Assembly (NCBI GenBank): GCA_028277795.1
Contig: JANQFP010000045.1
Span: 23,069 to 87,068, forward strand
Direction of reading: 5' to 3'
From: Rhodospirillales bacterium
GTDB taxonomy: Bacteria > Pseudomonadota > Alphaproteobacteria > Rhodospirillales > JANQFP01
Length of the DNA stretch: 64,000 nucleotides
Positions 42,974 through 56,871 of this stretch are shown here, in pieces; position 1 is the first letter of the stretch, and every line of letters starts with the position of its first letter. The notes beneath the pieces are model-generated. The model made no database searches and had not been told where the DNA came from. It was given only the letters and a program-made list of their open reading frames with translations. The position numbers and the translations under genes are program-made.

Positions 42974-43789
42974 CTACCAGAACTTGTACCAGGGCTCCTC
43001 CTCCGGCGCCGGGCCGCCGCCCTCGATCAGGTCGTAGGAGTCCACATACCAATCGCTGCCGGGGAAGTTGTGGCCGAGCACCGAGGCGACGCGCCGGGCC
43101 TCGTCCTCGATCCCGAGCGCCAGGTAGGACTCGGTCAGGCGATGCAGGGCCTCGGGGACGTGGGTCGTGGTCTGATAATGCTGGATGACCATCTTGAACC
43201 GGTTGATGGCCGCCAGGTAATGGCCCTGGCGCAGGTAGCTGCGGCCGATGTCCATCTCTTTGCCGGCCAGGTGGTCGAAGGTCAGCTCCAGCTTGATCTT
43301 GGCGTCCCGCGCGTAACGGCTTTCCGGGTAGCGGGTGATGACCTCGTCGAGGGCCTTCATGGCCAGCTCGGTCATCTGCTGATCCCGCGACACGTCGGAG
43401 ATTTGCTCGTAGTAGCACAGCGCCTTGAGGTAATGGGCGTAGGCGATGTGGCGGTTGGAGGGATGGAGCTGGATGAAACGGTCCAACGCGAGGACCGCAT
43501 CGTCATAGGCATTGTCCTGGTAGTAGGCGTAGGCCGCCATGAGCTGCGCCCGGGTGGCCCACGCCGAATAGGGATGCTGCCGCTCGACCTCGTCGAACAG
43601 GGTTGCCGCCTGGGCGTAGTTGGGCTCTTCGAGCGCATCGAGGGCCTCGTTGTAGAGGTCCTCCACCGGGCGCTCCACGTACTCGTCCTCGTCGGAGGCG
43701 CAGGCCCCGAGCACGGTCGCGGCGATGACGGCCGCGGCGGCGGTCCGGCGAAGGCGGGGGGTGGTGACGCGGCGCGGCGGCATGGCCAT
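42974..43789 (-). CDS. bamD: Outer-membrane assembly lipoprotein BamD
   Basis: A 271-residue lipoprotein of the BAM complex. The signal peptide ends at the lipobox VLGAC, making Cys30 the lipidated residue. Five tetratricopeptide-like repeats follow, with family segments such as PVEDLYNEALDAL, YDDAVLALDRFIQLHPSN and YPESRYARDAKIKLELTFDHLAGKEM. BamD binds BamA and receives outer-membrane proteins. It starts at the ATG at 43789; a second ATG six bases on is equally possible. The lpxC-bamD-recN order is widespread in alphaproteobacteria. Confidence 0.93.
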   Translation of the reverse strand: MAMPPRRVTTPRLRRTAAAAVIAATVLGACASDEDEYVERPVEDLYNEALDALEEPNYAQAATLFDEVERQHPYSAWATRAQLMAAYAYYQDNAYDDAVLALDRFIQLHPSNRHIAYAHYLKALCYYEQISDVSRDQQMTELAMKALDEVITRYPESRYARDAKIKLELTFDHLAGKEMDIGRSYLRQGHYLAAINRFKMVIQHYQTTTHVPEALHRLTESYLALGIEDEARRVASVLGHNFPGSDWYVDSYDLIEGGGPAPEEEPWYKFW

Positions 43790-43883
43790 CCGTCGTTGTC
43801 CGATCCGGCACGGACCGGACTATACCATGGCGCCGCCGATTGGGCGCAAGGGCGCTGCTCTGGGAGGTCGAGCGAGTTCGGGG

Positions 43884-44879
43884 TCAGGCGGTCGCGGCAC
43901 CCGCCGCCAGATCTCCGGACCACACCCCGGCGGCCAGGCCTTCGTCCTTCTTGGCGATGCGCAGGCGCTCGGTGGTCCAGGCCTCGCCGTCGTCGAACAG
44001 GGCCCGCAGGAGACGGTTGTTGGCACTGTGGCCGGAACATACGCCGTCGAAATGGCCGATGATGGGGCCGCCGGCCAGGTAGAGGTCGCCGACCACGTCC
44101 AGGATCTTGTGGCGGACGAACTCGTCGGCGAACCGCAGGCCCTCCTCGTTGAGGATGCGGTCGCCGCCGATGACCACGGCATTGTCCAGGGAGCCGCCGC
44201 GGGCCAGCCCGGCCGCCCGCATGCGCTCGACGTCGGTGAGGAACCCGAAGGTGCGGGCCCGTGCCAGGGCGTCCTTGAAGACGCCTTCGGTCAAGCCGAT
44301 GGAGATGGACTGACGGGCCACCAGGGGGCTGTCGAAGTCGATCTCGAAGCTCGCCGAAAGGCCCTTGCCCACGGTCGGCGTCAATGACACGGCATGGCCG
44401 TCGTCAACGATCGACACCGGCTTCAGCACCCGGATGTAGAGGCGGGGGGCATCCTGCTCGACGACGCCCGCACACTCCACCAGGAACACGAAAGGCGCCG
44501 CGCTGCCGTCCATGATCGGGACTTCGGGGCCGTCGACCTCGATCACCGCGTTGTCGATTCGGCACCCGGCCAGGGCCGCCATCACGTGCTCGACGGTGCA
44601 CACGGTCACGCCGTGGCTGTTGCCCAGCATGGTGCACATGCGGGTGTCGACCACATGGTCCCAAGTGGCGGGGATGATGGCCGCGCCGCCCGCGATGTCG
44701 GTGCGCCGGAAGACGATTCCCGAATCCGGCTCGCCCGGACGCAAGGTCATGGTCACCTTGGTCCCCGCATGGAGGGCGATGCCTGTGCAGTTGATGGCGT
44801 TCTTGAGGGTTCTCTGGCGCACCGCCGCATTGCGGCCCGCAAAGCTCACCGATTCTCGGCGTATTTCTGCAAAACCCAT
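43884..44879 (-). CDS. lpxC: UDP-3-O-acyl-N-acetylglucosamine deacetylase
   Basis: A 331-residue zinc hydrolase for the first committed step of lipid A synthesis. Zinc and catalytic residues are in [19 protein letters not shown] and the [13 protein letters not shown] segment. The N-terminal [19 protein letters not shown] is also typical. The ATG at 44879 was chosen because GGGGGA precedes it and the start fits the family. It is separated from ftsZ by 214 bases, so it may have its own promoter as well as receiving dcw transcripts. Confidence 0.95.
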   Translation of the reverse strand: MGFAEIRRESVSFAGRNAAVRQRTLKNAINCTGIALHAGTKVTMTLRPGEPDSGIVFRRTDIAGGAAIIPATWDHVVDTRMCTMLGNSHGVTVCTVEHVMAALAGCRIDNAVIEVDGPEVPIMDGSAAPFVFLVECAGVVEQDAPRLYIRVLKPVSIVDDGHAVSLTPTVGKGLSASFEIDFDSPLVARQSISIGLTEGVFKDALARARTFGFLTDVERMRAAGLARGGSLDNAVVIGGDRILNEEGLRFADEFVRHKILDVVGDLYLAGGPIIGHFDGVCSGHSANNRLLRALFDDGEAWTTERLRIAKKDEGLAAGVWSGDLAAGAATA

Positions 44880-45093
44880 AGTCCCCCGCGATCCCCAGCT
44901 CTTTTCTGGTGCCTTGAGCGTCAGGTCCTCAGGGTGGTTCGGCCCGATTGGCCTTTCCACCCAAAACCCCAGCACCTTCAAAGTGATACAGTGCTTCTAG
45001 GATGGTTTCTACCAACATCGCGTCAACCACTCAAATCAACCTTTGTTACCAATTGTTTCGCTGGCTGGTTGAGTGATTCCCCATCCCGACCGG
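44880..45093. other. ftsZ-lpxC intergenic region
   Basis: This 214-base gap is the only large break in the dcw run. It is lower in GC than its neighbours and contains a GANTC site (45075) and a minus-strand TTGACG (about 45021-45026) that could be a -35 for lpxC, but I could not pair it with a good -10. No terminator hairpin was obvious after ftsZ. Confidence 0.35.
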
Positions 45094-46671
45094 TCAGTTG
45101 GCCTGGCGGCGGAGGAAGGCCGGGATGTCCAGCAGGTCCTCTTCGCCGTTGGCCGACGGCAGACGCTCCTCGGGCATCAGCCCGCCGAGGCGCCCCTGCG
45201 GCGCCGGGGAGCCGGATTCGGGGGCGCCCGAAGCCCCTTCGGCGGCCGGCTCGGCTTTGCCCTGGCGCATCGTACGGCCCGCACCGGTGACCCGGGCGAA
45301 CAGGCTGGCACCCTTTTCCTTCAACGCCTTAGGCGGCGTCTGGGGAACCGAATCGGGGGCCCCGTTGGTCATTGCCGCCGCGGCGAACGGATCGGCTGCG
45401 CTGCCCTCGCGGGACGCCGCCACATCGGCCGGGCGGGGCGGGATGAAGGCGTCCTTGGTGCCTGCGGACGGGGTGCCCGCCGGCGTCGGGTCGGCCTTGA
45501 CGGCGGCGATCTCGGGGACCTCCGGAACCGCCGGCTCTTCGGTCGCGGCCGCGGGCGCGGCGGGCGCGGCCGGCACGGTCTCGCGAGCGGCCGGGGCGGC
45601 GGCCGGCTCGGGCCGCGGCTGCGGAGCGGCGGGCGGGCGGGCCTTGACAGCCTGCTCGACCAGATGCAGGGCGGCCGGCCGTGGCGCCGCGGCGGCGGCC
45701 GCGTCGATGCCGGTGGCCACCACCGAGACCCGCATGCGGCCTTCCAGGTGCTCGTCGAAGGTGGAGCCGAAGATGATGTAGGCCTCGTTGTCGACCTCGG
45801 CGCGAATCCGGTTGGCCGCCTCGTCCACCTCGAACAGGGTCATGTCGGGACCACCGGTGATGTTGATCAGCACCCCTTTGGCGCCCTTCATGGAGGTATC
45901 GTCGAGCAACGGGTTGGAGATGGCCGATTCGGCCGCGTCCAGGGCGCGGCGCTCGCCGTCGGCCTCGCCGGTGCCCATCATGGCCTTGCCCATCTCGCTC
46001 ATCACCGAGCGGACGTCGGCGAAGTCCAGGTTGATCAGCCCCGGCATGACCATGAGGTCGGTGACCCCGCGCACGCCGGCGTAGAGCACGTCGTCGGCCA
46101 TCTTGAAGGCGTCGGCGAAGGTGGTCTTCTCGTTGGCCACCCGGAACAGGTTCTGGTTGGGGATGATGATCAGGGTGTCGACGAACTGCTCGAGGTCCTC
46201 GATGCCGCTCTCCGCCAGACGCATGCGGTGGACGCCCTCGAAGTGGAAGGGCTTGGTCACCACGCCCACGGTGAGGATACCCTGCTCGCGGGCCGCACGG
46301 GCGATGACCGGCGCCGCACCGGTGCCGGTGCCGCCGCCCATGCCGGCGGCGATGAAGGCCATGTTGGAGCCGCTGAGCTGCTCGACGATGGCGTCCATCG
46401 CCTCCTCGGCGGCCGCGCGCCCGATGTCGGGACGGGACCCGGCGCCCAGCCCGCCGGTGATGCTGACGCCGAGCTGGACGCGGCGGTCGGTGCGCGACTG
46501 GGCGAGGGCCTGGGAATCCGTGTTGGCGACCACGAAGTCGACGCCCTCGAGCTGGGACTGGATCATGTTGTTGACCGCGTTGCCGCCGGCACCACCGGTC
46601 CCGATGACGGTGATGCGCGGCTTCAACTCGGGTGTTTCGTTGTTGCTCGGGATACTGAGGTTGATGGTCAT
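45094..46671 (-). CDS. ftsZ: Cell division GTPase FtsZ
   Basis: A 525-residue tubulin homologue that forms the Z ring. The GTP-binding signature GGGTGTG is at residues 112-118, and the T7 loop region follows in [12 protein letters not shown] long Ala/Pro/Glu-rich linker runs from about 330 to 505 before the C-terminal peptide [14 protein letters not shown], which binds FtsA. The linker is long, as in other alphaproteobacteria. The ATG at 46671 has an AGGAGG site 7 bases before it and gives the usual short N-terminus. Confidence 0.96.
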   Translation of the reverse strand: MTINLSIPSNNETPELKPRITVIGTGGAGGNAVNNMIQSQLEGVDFVVANTDSQALAQSRTDRRVQLGVSITGGLGAGSRPDIGRAAAEEAMDAIVEQLSGSNMAFIAAGMGGGTGTGAAPVIARAAREQGILTVGVVTKPFHFEGVHRMRLAESGIEDLEQFVDTLIIIPNQNLFRVANEKTTFADAFKMADDVLYAGVRGVTDLMVMPGLINLDFADVRSVMSEMGKAMMGTGEADGERRALDAAESAISNPLLDDTSMKGAKGVLINITGGPDMTLFEVDEAANRIRAEVDNEAYIIFGSTFDEHLEGRMRVSVVATGIDAAAAAAPRPAALHLVEQAVKARPPAAPQPRPEPAAAPAARETVPAAPAAPAAATEEPAVPEVPEIAAVKADPTPAGTPSAGTKDAFIPPRPADVAASREGSAADPFAAAAMTNGAPDSVPQTPPKALKEKGASLFARVTGAGRTMRQGKAEPAAEGASGAPESGSPAPQGRLGGLMPEERLPSANGEEDLLDIPAFLRRQAN

Positions 46672-46709
46672 GTGGGCCTCCTGTGACGATTGTTGATAAC
46701 GGGTGTGGG

Positions 46710-47975
46710 TCAGAAGTTCTCGCGAAGCCACCGGCCGAGACGGCCGAAGCGGCCTTCGGGTTCGGCGGCGGGAAGGTCGGTCCGGTCGGCCGGACCCTTG
46801 GGATTGGCGACGGCGTGCAAGGCCAGTCCGAAGCAGGTGGCGAAGGCGGGGCCGGCGACCGCTTCGGCCAGCCCCTGGGCGCCGCGCGGGCGGCCCCGGC
46901 GCACCTGCTTGTCGAGACTCATGGCGGCCAGCTCGGCGGCTCCGGGGAGCTGACTGGCGCCGCCGGTGAGCACCAGCCGGCGGCCGGCCACCTTGTCGAA
47001 GCCGGCGTCTTCCAGCCGTGCCCGCACGATCTCGAAGATCTCCTCGATGCGGGGGCGGACGATGCTCACCAGCATGGACCGCGGCACCTGGTTGTTCTCC
47101 ACGGTGTCGTCCTCGCCGATCAGCGGCACCGTGATCATCTCGCGGTCGTCCGACGGCGAGGGCAGGGCGCTGCCGTACAGGGTCTTGATGCGCTCGGCGT
47201 TGGCCAACGGGGTCGACAGGCCGCGCGCGATGTCGGTGGTGACGTGGGCGCCGCCCACGGGGACGATGTCGCTGTGGATCAGCTCGCCGTCGAAGAAGAC
47301 GGCGATGGACGTGGTGCCGGCGCCCATGTCGAGCACCGTGGCGCCTAGTTGCCGTTCGTCCTCGACCAGCGAGGCGAGGCCCGCCGCATAGGGCGCGATC
47401 ACCCTGCCGGCCACGTCCAGGTGGCAGCGTGAGACGCAGTTGACCAGGTTGCGCAGCACGCCGGTGCTGGCGCTGACCACGTGCAGGCTGACGGCGAGGC
47501 GGTCGCCGTACATGCCGCGCGGATCGCGCACGCCCCGGGTGCCGTCGATGCTGTAGCCCACCGGCAGGGTATGGATGACCTCATGGTCGGCGGGCCCGTC
47601 GGCCGGCATCTCCGCCGACGCCAGCAGGCGGCGGACGTCGCCATCGTTGATGGCCCGGCCGGCGACACCGGCCTGGGCGGCGATCAGGCGGGACACCGGC
47701 GACCCGGCCGAGACGTTGACGTGCACGTCGCGGATGGTCTCGCCGGCCATGCGCTCGGCCGCCTCGACGGTGGCGCGGACGGCGCTTTCCGCCGCCTCCA
47801 TGTCGATCACGGCGCCGGCGCGGACGCCGCGCGACACTTGGTGGCCGATGCCGATGACGCGCAGGGCGCCGTCGCCGTCCACGCGGCCGATGAAGCAGCA
47901 CACCTTGGCGGTGCCGATGTCCAGCGCCGCGACCACGCCGCTGCGATTCCTCGTCTGGGCTCCCGTTCGTTTCAT
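46710..47975 (-). CDS. ftsA: Cell division protein FtsA
   Basis: A 421-residue actin-like protein that tethers FtsZ to the membrane. ATP-binding motifs include [16 protein letters not shown] at the N-terminus, [14 protein letters not shown] (phosphate 2) and [11 protein letters not shown] (adenosine). The C-terminal [13 protein letters not shown] is the membrane-binding amphipathic helix. It lies 34 bases after ftsQ and 38 before ftsZ. Confidence 0.95.
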   Translation of the reverse strand: MKRTGAQTRNRSGVVAALDIGTAKVCCFIGRVDGDGALRVIGIGHQVSRGVRAGAVIDMEAAESAVRATVEAAERMAGETIRDVHVNVSAGSPVSRLIAAQAGVAGRAINDGDVRRLLASAEMPADGPADHEVIHTLPVGYSIDGTRGVRDPRGMYGDRLAVSLHVVSASTGVLRNLVNCVSRCHLDVAGRVIAPYAAGLASLVEDERQLGATVLDMGAGTTSIAVFFDGELIHSDIVPVGGAHVTTDIARGLSTPLANAERIKTLYGSALPSPSDDREMITVPLIGEDDTVENNQVPRSMLVSIVRPRIEEIFEIVRARLEDAGFDKVAGRRLVLTGGASQLPGAAELAAMSLDKQVRRGRPRGAQGLAEAVAGPAFATCFGLALHAVANPKGPADRTDLPAAEPEGRFGRLGRWLRENF

Positions 47976-48009
47976 CGCCGCTGGGGCTCCCTCTCTCCTG
48001 GTGTCGGTG

Positions 48010-48864
48010 TCATGTTTGTTGGCCTTTTGTCGTCTTGACCGCCGGGCGCCGGGGCGGGCGCACGATCAGGCGGTCGGGCAATCGCAGGTCGAGCACCCGC
48101 ACGTCCCGCTCCAGCACCCCGTGGCTGCGCTGGTACTCGCCGAGCATGGTCCACGCCGCCGCCGGATCGGCCTCGGGCAGACGGACGTCGACGCCGCCCT
48201 TGAGGCGCAGGTTCCAGCGCCGGCCGCCCACCCGCACCGCGGCCTCCACCCGCTCCATGAGCTGCGGCTGGGTGGCCAGGATCTCCAGCAGGTCGGCGGC
48301 GTGGTCCGGCGCGTCCTCGCCCACCACCACCGGCAGGCCGGCGAACCGCTGGACCCGGTCGCGGAGGATGACGCCGCCCTCGAAGTCGATGACGGCGAAG
48401 CGCCCCTGGTGCTGCCACAGGGCCATGGGTCGGCGCTCGACCACGCGCACCACCACCCGGTCGGGCAACAGGCGCTCCACCGACGCGGTGCGCACCCACG
48501 GCAGGGCCTCCACGCGGCGCTTGGCGGCGGCGGGATCGAAGGCGAGGATGGGGTCGCCGCGCTCCAGCCCGACGGCGGCCAGGAGATCGGCGCGCGCCGT
48601 TTCCCGGCGCCCGGTCACCAGCACTTCGCCGACGGCAAAGCCCATGTCCGCCGTGGCGCCGATGGCCGCGATCATGGTGCGCTCGACCCACCGCGCCACG
48701 TGGCCGGTCGACCACAGCCACCACCCGCCGGCCCCGATCAGGGCAAGCCCCGCCAGGGCGGCGGCGGCGAAGGCGCTCCGGGTGCGCCACAGGGGCACCG
48801 CACGGCGCCGCCGGGGGGTCCGGGTCGCGGGTTTTTGCGTCTTGCCTTTGCGGCGTCCGCTCAT
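48010..48864 (-). CDS. ftsQ: Cell division protein FtsQ
   Basis: A 284-residue bitopic divisome protein: a basic N-terminal tail, one transmembrane helix (about residues 31-50), a POTRA domain (MGFAVGEVLVTGRRETARADLLAAVGL) and a beta domain (ASVERLLPDRVVVRVVERRPMALW). It links the early and late divisome through FtsB/FtsL. The ATG at 48864 overlaps the ddl stop by 4 bases. Confidence 0.93.
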   Translation of the reverse strand: MSGRRKGKTQKPATRTPRRRRAVPLWRTRSAFAAAALAGLALIGAGGWWLWSTGHVARWVERTMIAAIGATADMGFAVGEVLVTGRRETARADLLAAVGLERGDPILAFDPAAAKRRVEALPWVRTASVERLLPDRVVVRVVERRPMALWQHQGRFAVIDFEGGVILRDRVQRFAGLPVVVGEDAPDHAADLLEILATQPQLMERVEAAVRVGGRRWNLRLKGGVDVRLPEADPAAAWTMLGEYQRSHGVLERDVRVLDLRLPDRLIVRPPRRPAVKTTKGQQT

Positions 48865-49762
48865 GCGTCGTACTCCGCGTTCTCGACCATCCACACCACC
48901 AGGTCCCGGAACGAGATGCCGGCGTGGGCGGCCTGCTCGGGCACCAGGGAAGTAGGCGTCATGCCCGGCTGGGTATTGATCTCCAGCAGATAGAGGGTGT
49001 TGCCGTCGTAGCGGAAATCGGCCCGCGAGACGCCGCGGCAGCCGAGGGTCTGGTGGGCCAGCACGGCCAGGGTCATGGCGTCGTCGTAGACCTCCGGTTG
49101 GACCTCGGCGGGCACCACATGGACCGAGCCGCCTTCCGCGTACTTGGCATCGTAGTCGTAGAAGCCGCGATGGCTGGTCACCTCGGTGACGGCCAGGGCC
49201 CGATCGTCCATCACCGCCACGGTCAACTCGCGGCCGTCGATGAACCGTTCGACCATGACCTGGCGGCCGTAGGGCCAATCGCGGTCCGACAGGGGACGCT
49301 CGTTGTCGCCGTTGCGGACGATGCGGACGCCGACGCTGGACCCTTCGTTGAGGGGCTTGACCACGTAGGGCCGCGCCATGACGTCGCCGGCCAGCACCTG
49401 CTCGCGGTCGGCGATGACGTGCTCGGCGACGGGGATGCCGACGGCGTCGAACAGCCGCTTGGCCATGGGCTTGTTCATGGCCAGGGCCGAGGCCAGCATC
49501 CCCGAATGGGTGTAGGGCAGCTCGAGGATGTTGAGCACGCCCTGGATGCAGCCGTCCTCGCCGTAGCGGCCGTGCAGGGCGTTGAACACCGCGTCGGGCC
49601 GCGGATACAGGCGGGTGAGCAGCCGGCCCACGTCCCGTTGCACGTCGATGGCGGTGACCCGGTAGCCGGCGTCACGCAGGGCGTTGGCGACGGCGGCGCC
49701 GCTGACCAGAGACACCTCGCGCTCCGACGACCATCCGCCCATGAGGACCGCCACGTGCCGGC

Positions 49763-49766
<4 letters not shown>
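48861..49766 (-). CDS. ddl: D-alanine--D-alanine ligase
   Basis: A 301-residue ATP-grasp ligase making the D-Ala-D-Ala dipeptide for MurF. Motifs include VLMGGWSSEREVSLVSG at the N-terminus, VKPLNEGSSVGV for ATP binding and the metal-binding LLEINTQPGMTPTSLVP near the C-terminus. The size matches DdlB. The ATG at 49766 overlaps the murB stop by 4 bases and is where the conserved N-terminus begins. Confidence 0.95.
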
Positions 49767-52142
<2,376 letters not shown>

Positions 52143-52146
<4 letters not shown>

Positions 52147-53276
52147 GCCGCCGCCCTCCCCGTGTCGGGCTGGCCGTCGGGCCCGAGCAGGGTGCACACC
52201 AAGTCGGCCAGGCGCACGGCGGCGTCGGAATAGCCGACGGTGACGGCGCAGGCCGCCGCCTTCTCCAGCATGGTGGGCAGGGCAAGCAGGGACTCGATGC
52301 GCGCCGCCAGGGACTCCGGGTTGAGGGCATCCTCGGGGATCAGCCAGCCGGCGCCGGCCTCGTCCACGGCATGGGCGTTGGCCGACTGGTGGTCGTCGAT
52401 GGCGTGGGGGTAGGGGACCAGGATGGCCGGCCGCCCGACCACCAGGACCTCGGCCACGGTCGAGGCCCCGGCGCGGGCGATGACCAGATGGGCCGCCGCC
52501 AGCCGCTCCGGCACGTCGTCGAAGAAACTGTCCAGCTCGGCCTCCACGTTCAAGCGGCGGTAGGCGGTGTGCACCGTCGTCAGGTCCTCGACCCGGCATT
52601 GCTGGGAGATGCGCAGGCGGGCCCGCAGGTCGGCCGGCAGGCGCTCGACGGCGGCCGGCACCACCTGGCTGAACACCCGCGCGCCCTGGCTGCCGCCCAG
52701 CACCAGCAGGTTCACCGGCCCCGTGTCGTCGAGCGCCGGGTAGGGACGCCCCTGGGCGGAGGCGATGACGGGACGCACCGGCATGCCGGTGTGGATCGCC
52801 CTGGATTCGGCGTCGCCGGGAAGCCCGACCGAGTGTTCGAACGACGTCGCGATGCGCTCGACCCGCGGCGCCAGCAGGCGGTTGGCCCGGCCGAGGATGG
52901 CGTTCTGCTCGTGGATGGCGGTGTGGATGCCGGCGAAGGTGGCGGCGAGCATGGTGGGGACCGACGCGTAGCCGCCGAAGCCCACCACCACCCGCGGCTT
53001 CAGGCGGCCTAGCAGGCGGCGCGCCTGCACGGTGCCGACGGCCAGCGCTGGGGCGCTGCGTAGGCGGGCGGCGAGGCTCTTGCCGGCAACGCCGCCGGCA
53101 CGGATGTGGAAGGTCTCGACGCCGGCCAGGTAGCCGCCCAGGGCGCCGCCGCGGCGGTCGGTGACCAGGGCCAAACGGCAGCCGCGTCCCACCAGCTCGG
53201 CGGCCAGGGCCTCGGCCGGAAACACGTGGCCGCCGGTACCGCCGGCGGCGAGGACCACCAGGGGCGCGCCGGCCAT
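52143..53276 (-). CDS. murG: Lipid II synthase MurG
   Basis: A 377-residue GT-B glycosyltransferase that adds GlcNAc to lipid I on the inner face of the membrane. The acceptor-site loops are [15 protein letters not shown] and [29 protein letters not shown] and the donor-site [14 protein letters not shown] and [23 protein letters not shown] are typical. The ATG at 53276 overlaps the ftsW stop by one base (TGATG). Confidence 0.95.
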
Positions 53277-54394
53277 CACGGACCTCCTCCCCGCCGCTCG
53301 CGGGTCAGCGCCAGCACCATACCCATGCCCCAGGCGAGCGCGATGGTCGACGACCCGCCATAGGAGATGAACGGCAGCGTCATGCCTTTGGGCGGGATGA
53401 GATTGAGGGTGGACCCCATGTTGATGGCCGCCTGCAGGCCGAACTGCACCAGCAGTCCGGCCACCGCCAGCAGCACGAACATGTCGTCGTCGGCCAGTAC
53501 CCGGGAGAAGCCGCGCAGCACCACGAAGGCGAACAGCGCCACCACCACCAGGCACAGCACCAACCCGAACTCCTCGCCGGCGACGGCGAGGACGAAGTCG
53601 GCGTGGGCGTCGGGCAGCACCTCCTTGACCCGCCCCTCGCCGGGGCCGCGGCCGAACAGGCCGCCGTCGCGGAACGCCGCCAGGGCCTTGGCCACCTGGT
53701 AGCCCTCGCCGGCCGCCGGGTCGAGGAAGCGGTCGACCCGCAGCCGCACGTGGTCGAAGGCGAAGTAGGCGCCGACCCCGCTCCCCAGGAAGCCCAGCGA
53801 CACCAGCAGCACCAGGACCAGGGGCAGCCCGGCCAGGAAGTACTGCACCGCCCACACGCCGCCGACCACCACGGTCATGCCGACGTCGGGCTGGACCAGC
53901 AGCAGCGCGACGAATACGGCGAACAGGCCGGTGGCGACGGCGTCGCCGGGAATGCGCGGGTCCTGGCGCTGGGCCGTGAACAGCCAGGCGGCGACGACGG
54001 CGAAGGCGGGCTTGACGAACTCGGACGGCTGCAGCGACAGGCCGCCGACGCGCAGCCAGCGGGTCGCTCCCTTGATCTCCTCGCCGGTGAAGGGGACGAG
54101 GGCCATCAGGATCAGTCCGGCGATGCACGCCACCACGGCGGTCCGCCGCACCGTCCGCGGGTCGGCGAGGGAGGTGACCACCATGACCGCCAGGGCCAGG
54201 GGCAGGAACACGAGCTGGCGGCGGGCGAAATGAAAGGTGTCGAGGCCGATGCGCTCGGCCACCGGCGGCGAGGCGGCCAGGGTCAGCACGGCGCCGATGC
54301 CGGCCAGCGTCACGACGGCGGCCAGGGTCCAGCGGTCCACGGTCCACCACCAGCGGCCGAGCAGGCTGGTATCGGTGCGGGTGAAGCCGCTCAT
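53276..54394 (-). CDS. ftsW: Septal peptidoglycan polymerase FtsW
   Basis: A 372-residue SEDS-family membrane protein with about ten helices. It polymerises lipid II at the septum together with FtsI. Family segments include [40 protein letters not shown] and [26 protein letters not shown]. It overlaps murD by 4 bases. The position between murD and murG identifies it as FtsW, not RodA. Confidence 0.94.
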   Translation of the reverse strand: MSGFTRTDTSLLGRWWWTVDRWTLAAVVTLAGIGAVLTLAASPPVAERIGLDTFHFARRQLVFLPLALAVMVVTSLADPRTVRRTAVVACIAGLILMALVPFTGEEIKGATRWLRVGGLSLQPSEFVKPAFAVVAAWLFTAQRQDPRIPGDAVATGLFAVFVALLLVQPDVGMTVVVGGVWAVQYFLAGLPLVLVLLVSLGFLGSGVGAYFAFDHVRLRVDRFLDPAAGEGYQVAKALAAFRDGGLFGRGPGEGRVKEVLPDAHADFVLAVAGEEFGLVLCLVVVALFAFVVLRGFSRVLADDDMFVLLAVAGLLVQFGLQAAINMGSTLNLIPPKGMTLPFISYGGSSTIALAWGMGMVLALTRERRGGGP

Positions 54395-55764
54395 GACAGC
54401 CCCTCCACCAGGCGGCGGAAGGCGTCACCCCGGGCCTCGAAGTCGGTGAACTGGTCGAAGGACGCGCAGGCCGGCGACAGCAGGACCACGGCGCCGGGGA
54501 CGGCCTCGTCCCGGGCCCGGGCCGCCGCCGCCTCCACCGCCGCTTCCAGGGTGCCGCTGACGGTTACGGGCACCCGGTTGCCCAGAGCGGCGGCGAACAC
54601 CTGGGCGGCCTCGCCGATGAGGAAGGCATGGCGGACCCGGTCCAGGTAGGGCATGACCGCCTCGATGCCGCCTTCCTTGGGTCGGCCGCCGGCAATCCAA
54701 TAGACGGCGTCGTAGGAGGCGAGCGCCCGTGCTGCGGCGTCGGCGTTGGTCGCCTTGCTGTCGTTGACGAAGGCGACGCCGCCGATGACGGCGACGCGCT
54801 CCTGGCGGTGGGCCAGGCCGGGGTAGCTGGCGATGCCGGCCACCACGTCGTCGTGGTCGACGCCGGCGGCGCGGGCGGTCGCGTAAGCCGCCGCCGCGTT
54901 CTGCCAGTTGTGCTCGCCGGGCAGGGCGGGCACCGTCTTGAGGTCCATCATGGGCAGGGCGTAGCCGCGGGTCTCGTCGTGGAGGACACCGCGCCGGGCG
55001 TAGACGCCGCCGGCTGCCCGACCCCGCCCCGAGACCGGGATGACCGTGCCGCCGCCCTCGGCGCGCAGCGACTCGAAGATGGCCCGGCTGCGCTCGTCGT
55101 CGACGCCGACCACGGCCGTGCAGTCGGGGGTCCGTCCGCGGAAGATGCCCATCTTGGCCTTGACGTAGCCCTCCATGCCGCCGTGGCGCTCCAGGTGGTC
55201 GGGGCTGATGTTCAGGAGCACCGCCACGTCGAACACCACCGAGGGGCTGAGGTCGAGTTGGAAGGACGACATCTCGAGGACGTAGACACCGCCCGCGCCC
55301 AGAGGCTCGCAGTCGAGGGCCGGAATGCCGATGTTGCCGCCCACCTGGACCCGCCGGCCGGCGCTCTCCAGCACATGGCCGACCAGGGCCGTGGTGGTCG
55401 ACTTGCCGTTGGTGCCGGTGATGCCGATGAAGGCCGCCTCGCGGCGGGCGCGGGCCAGAAGCTCGATGTCGCCCACCACCTCGCAGCCGGCGCTGCGCGC
55501 CAGCCCCACCACCGGATGGGGCGTCGGGTGGGTCAGCGGGATGCCGGGGCTAAGGACCAGTGCCGCGGCCCGGTGCCAGTCGCAGCCGGTGAGGTCGACC
55601 AGCGGCACGTCGCCCCGGCGCGCCTCGGCGCGGGCGCCGTTATTGTCGTCCCAGGCCCACACTTCGGCGCCGGCGGCGGCCAGGGCGCGGGCCGTCGCCA
55701 GGCCGGAGCGGCCGAGGCCGAGAACCGCGACCGGGCGATGGGCGAAGGCGGACAAATCGATCAT
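54391..55764 (-). CDS. murD: UDP-N-acetylmuramoylalanine--D-glutamate ligase
   Basis: A 457-residue Mur ligase adding D-Glu. It opens with VAVLGLGRSGLATARAL; the ATP site is GITGTNGKSTTTALV; LEMSSFQLD and NISPDHLERHGGMEGYVKAK are typical, and the C-terminal FVNDSKATNADAAARAL includes the glutamate-binding lysine region. The ATG at 55764 is used because the upstream in-frame ATG lies inside mraY. Confidence 0.95.
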   Translation of the reverse strand: MIDLSAFAHRPVAVLGLGRSGLATARALAAAGAEVWAWDDNNGARAEARRGDVPLVDLTGCDWHRAAALVLSPGIPLTHPTPHPVVGLARSAGCEVVGDIELLARARREAAFIGITGTNGKSTTTALVGHVLESAGRRVQVGGNIGIPALDCEPLGAGGVYVLEMSSFQLDLSPSVVFDVAVLLNISPDHLERHGGMEGYVKAKMGIFRGRTPDCTAVVGVDDERSRAIFESLRAEGGGTVIPVSGRGRAAGGVYARRGVLHDETRGYALPMMDLKTVPALPGEHNWQNAAAAYATARAAGVDHDDVVAGIASYPGLAHRQERVAVIGGVAFVNDSKATNADAAARALASYDAVYWIAGGRPKEGGIEAVMPYLDRVRHAFLIGEAAQVFAAALGNRVPVTVSGTLEAAVEAAAARARDEAVPGAVVLLSPACASFDQFTDFEARGDAFRRLVEGLS

Positions 55765-55772
55765 CGCCGCCC

Positions 55773-56861
55773 TCACCGCAGCTTCAAAGTGGACAGGCCG
55801 GCCAGGGCCAGGATGGAGGCGATGATCCAGAAGCGGATGACGATGGTCGGTTCCGCCCACCCCTTCTTCTCGAAGTGATGGTGCAGGGGCGCCATGCGGA
55901 ACACCCGCTTTCCGGTCAGCTTGAAGGACACCACCTGGACGATCACCGACACCGTCTCAAGGACGAACAGGCCGCCGACGATGGCCAGCACCAGCTCGTG
56001 CTTGACGATGACGCTGACAGCGCCCAGCGCGCCGCCCAGCGACAGCGACCCGGTGTCGCCCATGAACACGCGGGCCGGCGGCGCGTTGAACCACAGGAAC
56101 CCCAGGCCGGCGCCGACCAGGGCGCCGCAGAACACGGCCAGCTCGCCGCTGCCCGGCACGTAATGGAGCTGCAGGTAGTTGGAGAACACCGAGTTGCCGA
56201 CCAGGTAGGTGATCAACAGGAACACCCCGGCCGCGATCATCACCGGCACGATGGCCAGGCCGTCCAGGCCGTCGGTCAGGTTGACTGCATTGGACGAGCC
56301 CACCATGACCACCACCGCCAGCAGCAGGAACATCCAGCCCAGGTCGAGCAGCACGTTCTTGAAGAAGGGCACGGCCAGGGTGGTGCCCAGGGCGTCGGGC
56401 AGCAGGCGCGAGATCCACACGGCGGCGGCCAACGCGATCAGGACCTGGAGGGCGAACTTGAGCCGGGCCGGCATGCCGCGCGGGTTGTGCCGCACCACCT
56501 TGGCGTAGTCGTCGAGGAAGCCGATGGCGCCGAAGCCGGTGGTCACGCCGAGGGCGGCCCACACGTAGGCATTGGTGATGTCGGCCCACAGCAGGGTGGC
56601 CACGGACAGGGCAAGGAGAATGAGGAACCCACCCATGGTCGGCGTCCCCTGCTTGGTCAGCAGGTGGCTCTCGGGGCCGTCGTCGCGGATGGGCTGGCCG
56701 CCGTTCTGACGGTGCCGGAGCACGCGGATCAGCGTCGGCCCCACCAGGAAGCTGACGATCAGCGCGGTGATGATGGCGCCGCCGGTGCGGAAGGTCAGGT
56801 AGCGGAAGACGTTGAGCACCGGGATCTGGTCGGCCAGGGGATAGAGCACGTTGAACAGCAT
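55773..56861 (-). CDS. mraY: Phospho-N-acetylmuramoyl-pentapeptide transferase
   Basis: A 362-residue membrane enzyme with ten helices that makes lipid I from UDP-MurNAc-pentapeptide and undecaprenyl phosphate. The catalytic aspartates lie in GFLDDYAKV and [10 protein letters not shown]; the cytoplasmic [13 protein letters not shown] loop is diagnostic. The gaps to murF (10 bases) and murD (8 bases) are short. Confidence 0.96.
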   Translation of the reverse strand: MLFNVLYPLADQIPVLNVFRYLTFRTGGAIITALIVSFLVGPTLIRVLRHRQNGGQPIRDDGPESHLLTKQGTPTMGGFLILLALSVATLLWADITNAYVWAALGVTTGFGAIGFLDDYAKVVRHNPRGMPARLKFALQVLIALAAAVWISRLLPDALGTTLAVPFFKNVLLDLGWMFLLLAVVVMVGSSNAVNLTDGLDGLAIVPVMIAAGVFLLITYLVGNSVFSNYLQLHYVPGSGELAVFCGALVGAGLGFLWFNAPPARVFMGDTGSLSLGGALGAVSVIVKHELVLAIVGGLFVLETVSVIVQVVSFKLTGKRVFRMAPLHHHFEKKGWAEPTIVIRFWIIASILALAGLSTLKLR

Positions 56862-56871
56862 GGCGCGCCCC